DNA of 5,379 bases from Actinomycetota bacterium (GTDB taxonomy: Bacteria > Actinomycetota > Actinomycetes > Mycobacteriales > Mycobacteriaceae). Below the pieces are notes generated by a model. The model did not search any database and was not told the origin of the DNA. It was given only the letters and a program-made list of their open reading frames with translations. Both the position numbers and the translations under genes were made by a program. Each line of letters opens with the position of its first letter. The first letter of the stretch is position 1. This document shows, one piece after another, positions 5,016-5,379 of the stretch. The stretch is taken from positions 1 to 5,379 of the forward strand of contig SYAA01000025.1 in assembly GCA_005789055.1 (NCBI GenBank), given 5' to 3'.

Positions 5016-5379
5016 CGGTGACCACCGGGCCGCAGCACCGCCTGTCGCACCTCGACGATCGCGGCGCTGCACGGATGGTCGACGTCTCGGAGAAGGTACC
5101 CACCGCGCGATCCGCTGTCGCGGTCGGCATCGTGCACACCAGCGTTGAGGTCATTTCTTTACTCACCTCCGGTGGTCTGCCTAAGGGCGACGCTCTGGCT
5201 ACCGCCCGGGTTGCCGGGATACTGGCCGCCAAACGCACCAGCGACCTGATTCCGCTGTGTCATCAACTGGCGCTGAGCAACGTTGATGTGTCGTACGAAA
5301 TCACCGACAGCGCAATCGAACTGACCGCAACGGTGAGCACAACTGATCGAACCGGCGTCGAGATGGAAGCGCTGACCGC
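5012..5379 (+). CDS. moaC: Cyclic pyranopterin monophosphate synthase MoaC, 3'-truncated by window edge
   Basis: MoaC works after MoaA in the cytosolic molybdenum cofactor pathway and converts 3',8-cyclo-7,8-dihydroGTP to cyclic pyranopterin monophosphate. The first 122 codons are present, with no stop before the window ends. Family motifs: MVDVSEK (22-28), [15 protein letters not shown] (56-70), [13 protein letters not shown] (72-84) and RTGVEMEAL (113-121). Lys58, His84 and Glu117 line up with E. coli MoaC Lys51, His77 and Glu112; the equivalents of Asp128 and Lys131 lie beyond the window. The residue after the motif His is Gln rather than the Pro of the E. coli PLCHP. I place the start at GTG 5012, which overlaps the upstream stop by 4 bp; GTG 5018 in the same frame is equally possible, and neither has a Shine-Dalgarno. 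In mycobacteria mog and moaE usually follow. Many mycobacteria carry two moaC paralogues; I cannot tell with certainty which this is. Confidence 0.95.
   Translation, partial: MTVTTGPQHRLSHLDDRGAARMVDVSEKVPTARSAVAVGIVHTSVEVISLLTSGGLPKGDALATARVAGILAAKRTSDLIPLCHQLALSNVDVSYEITDSAIELTATVSTTDRTGVEMEALT

Overview
The window is high-GC DNA with the coding style of a mycobacterium. GTG starts are common, Shine-Dalgarno sites are few, and genes are closely packed or overlap. The gene order (helicase-associated gene and ercc3/XPB helicase leftward; a tiny conserved gene and moaC rightward) matches, from memory, the Rv0861c-Rv0864 region of Mycobacterium tuberculosis. The gene on the left differs from what I recall for that species (fadB). 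A non-tuberculous member of the Mycobacteriaceae (Mycolicibacterium type) is therefore the best guess. No RNA gene, insertion sequence, CRISPR array or phage signal was seen, and no stretch over 300 bases lacks a gene.

Layout. (1) Positions 1-841, rightward: a luciferase-like F420-dependent oxidoreductase whose N-terminus lies outside the window. (2) Positions 838-2487, leftward: a complete XPB-type DNA repair helicase (ercc3). Its stop codon overlaps the stop of gene 1 inside a small GC-rich inverted repeat. (3) Positions 2519-4768, leftward: a 749-residue helicase-associated protein, 31 bp upstream of ercc3 and almost surely in the same operon. (4) A 64-bp divergent intergenic region holding a 16-bp near-perfect palindrome and candidate -10 elements for both directions. 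(5) Positions 4833-5015, rightward: a 60-residue conserved hypothetical protein. (6) Positions 5012-5379, rightward: the first 122 codons of moaC (molybdenum cofactor biosynthesis), overlapping gene 5 by 4 bp.

How the genes fit together. The two leftward genes form a helicase module. The helicase has an N-terminal accessory domain followed by a DEVH helicase core with an RED motif. The upstream protein carries what looks like a second copy of that accessory domain, preceded by several winged-helix-like segments and followed by a WYL-like domain. The rightward pair is the start of a molybdenum cofactor operon.

The most unusual local signal is a 24-bp tandem duplication (2494-2541) across the junction of the two helicase-module genes. 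It duplicates the last six codons and the stop of the upstream gene in frame with only synonymous changes. Each copy contains a TTGTC(A/T)G box followed 10 bases later by GATAAT, and the ercc3-proximal GATAAT is placed exactly for a leaderless ercc3 transcript. This suggests a duplicated, possibly damage-responsive promoter. That is inference and needs transcript data.
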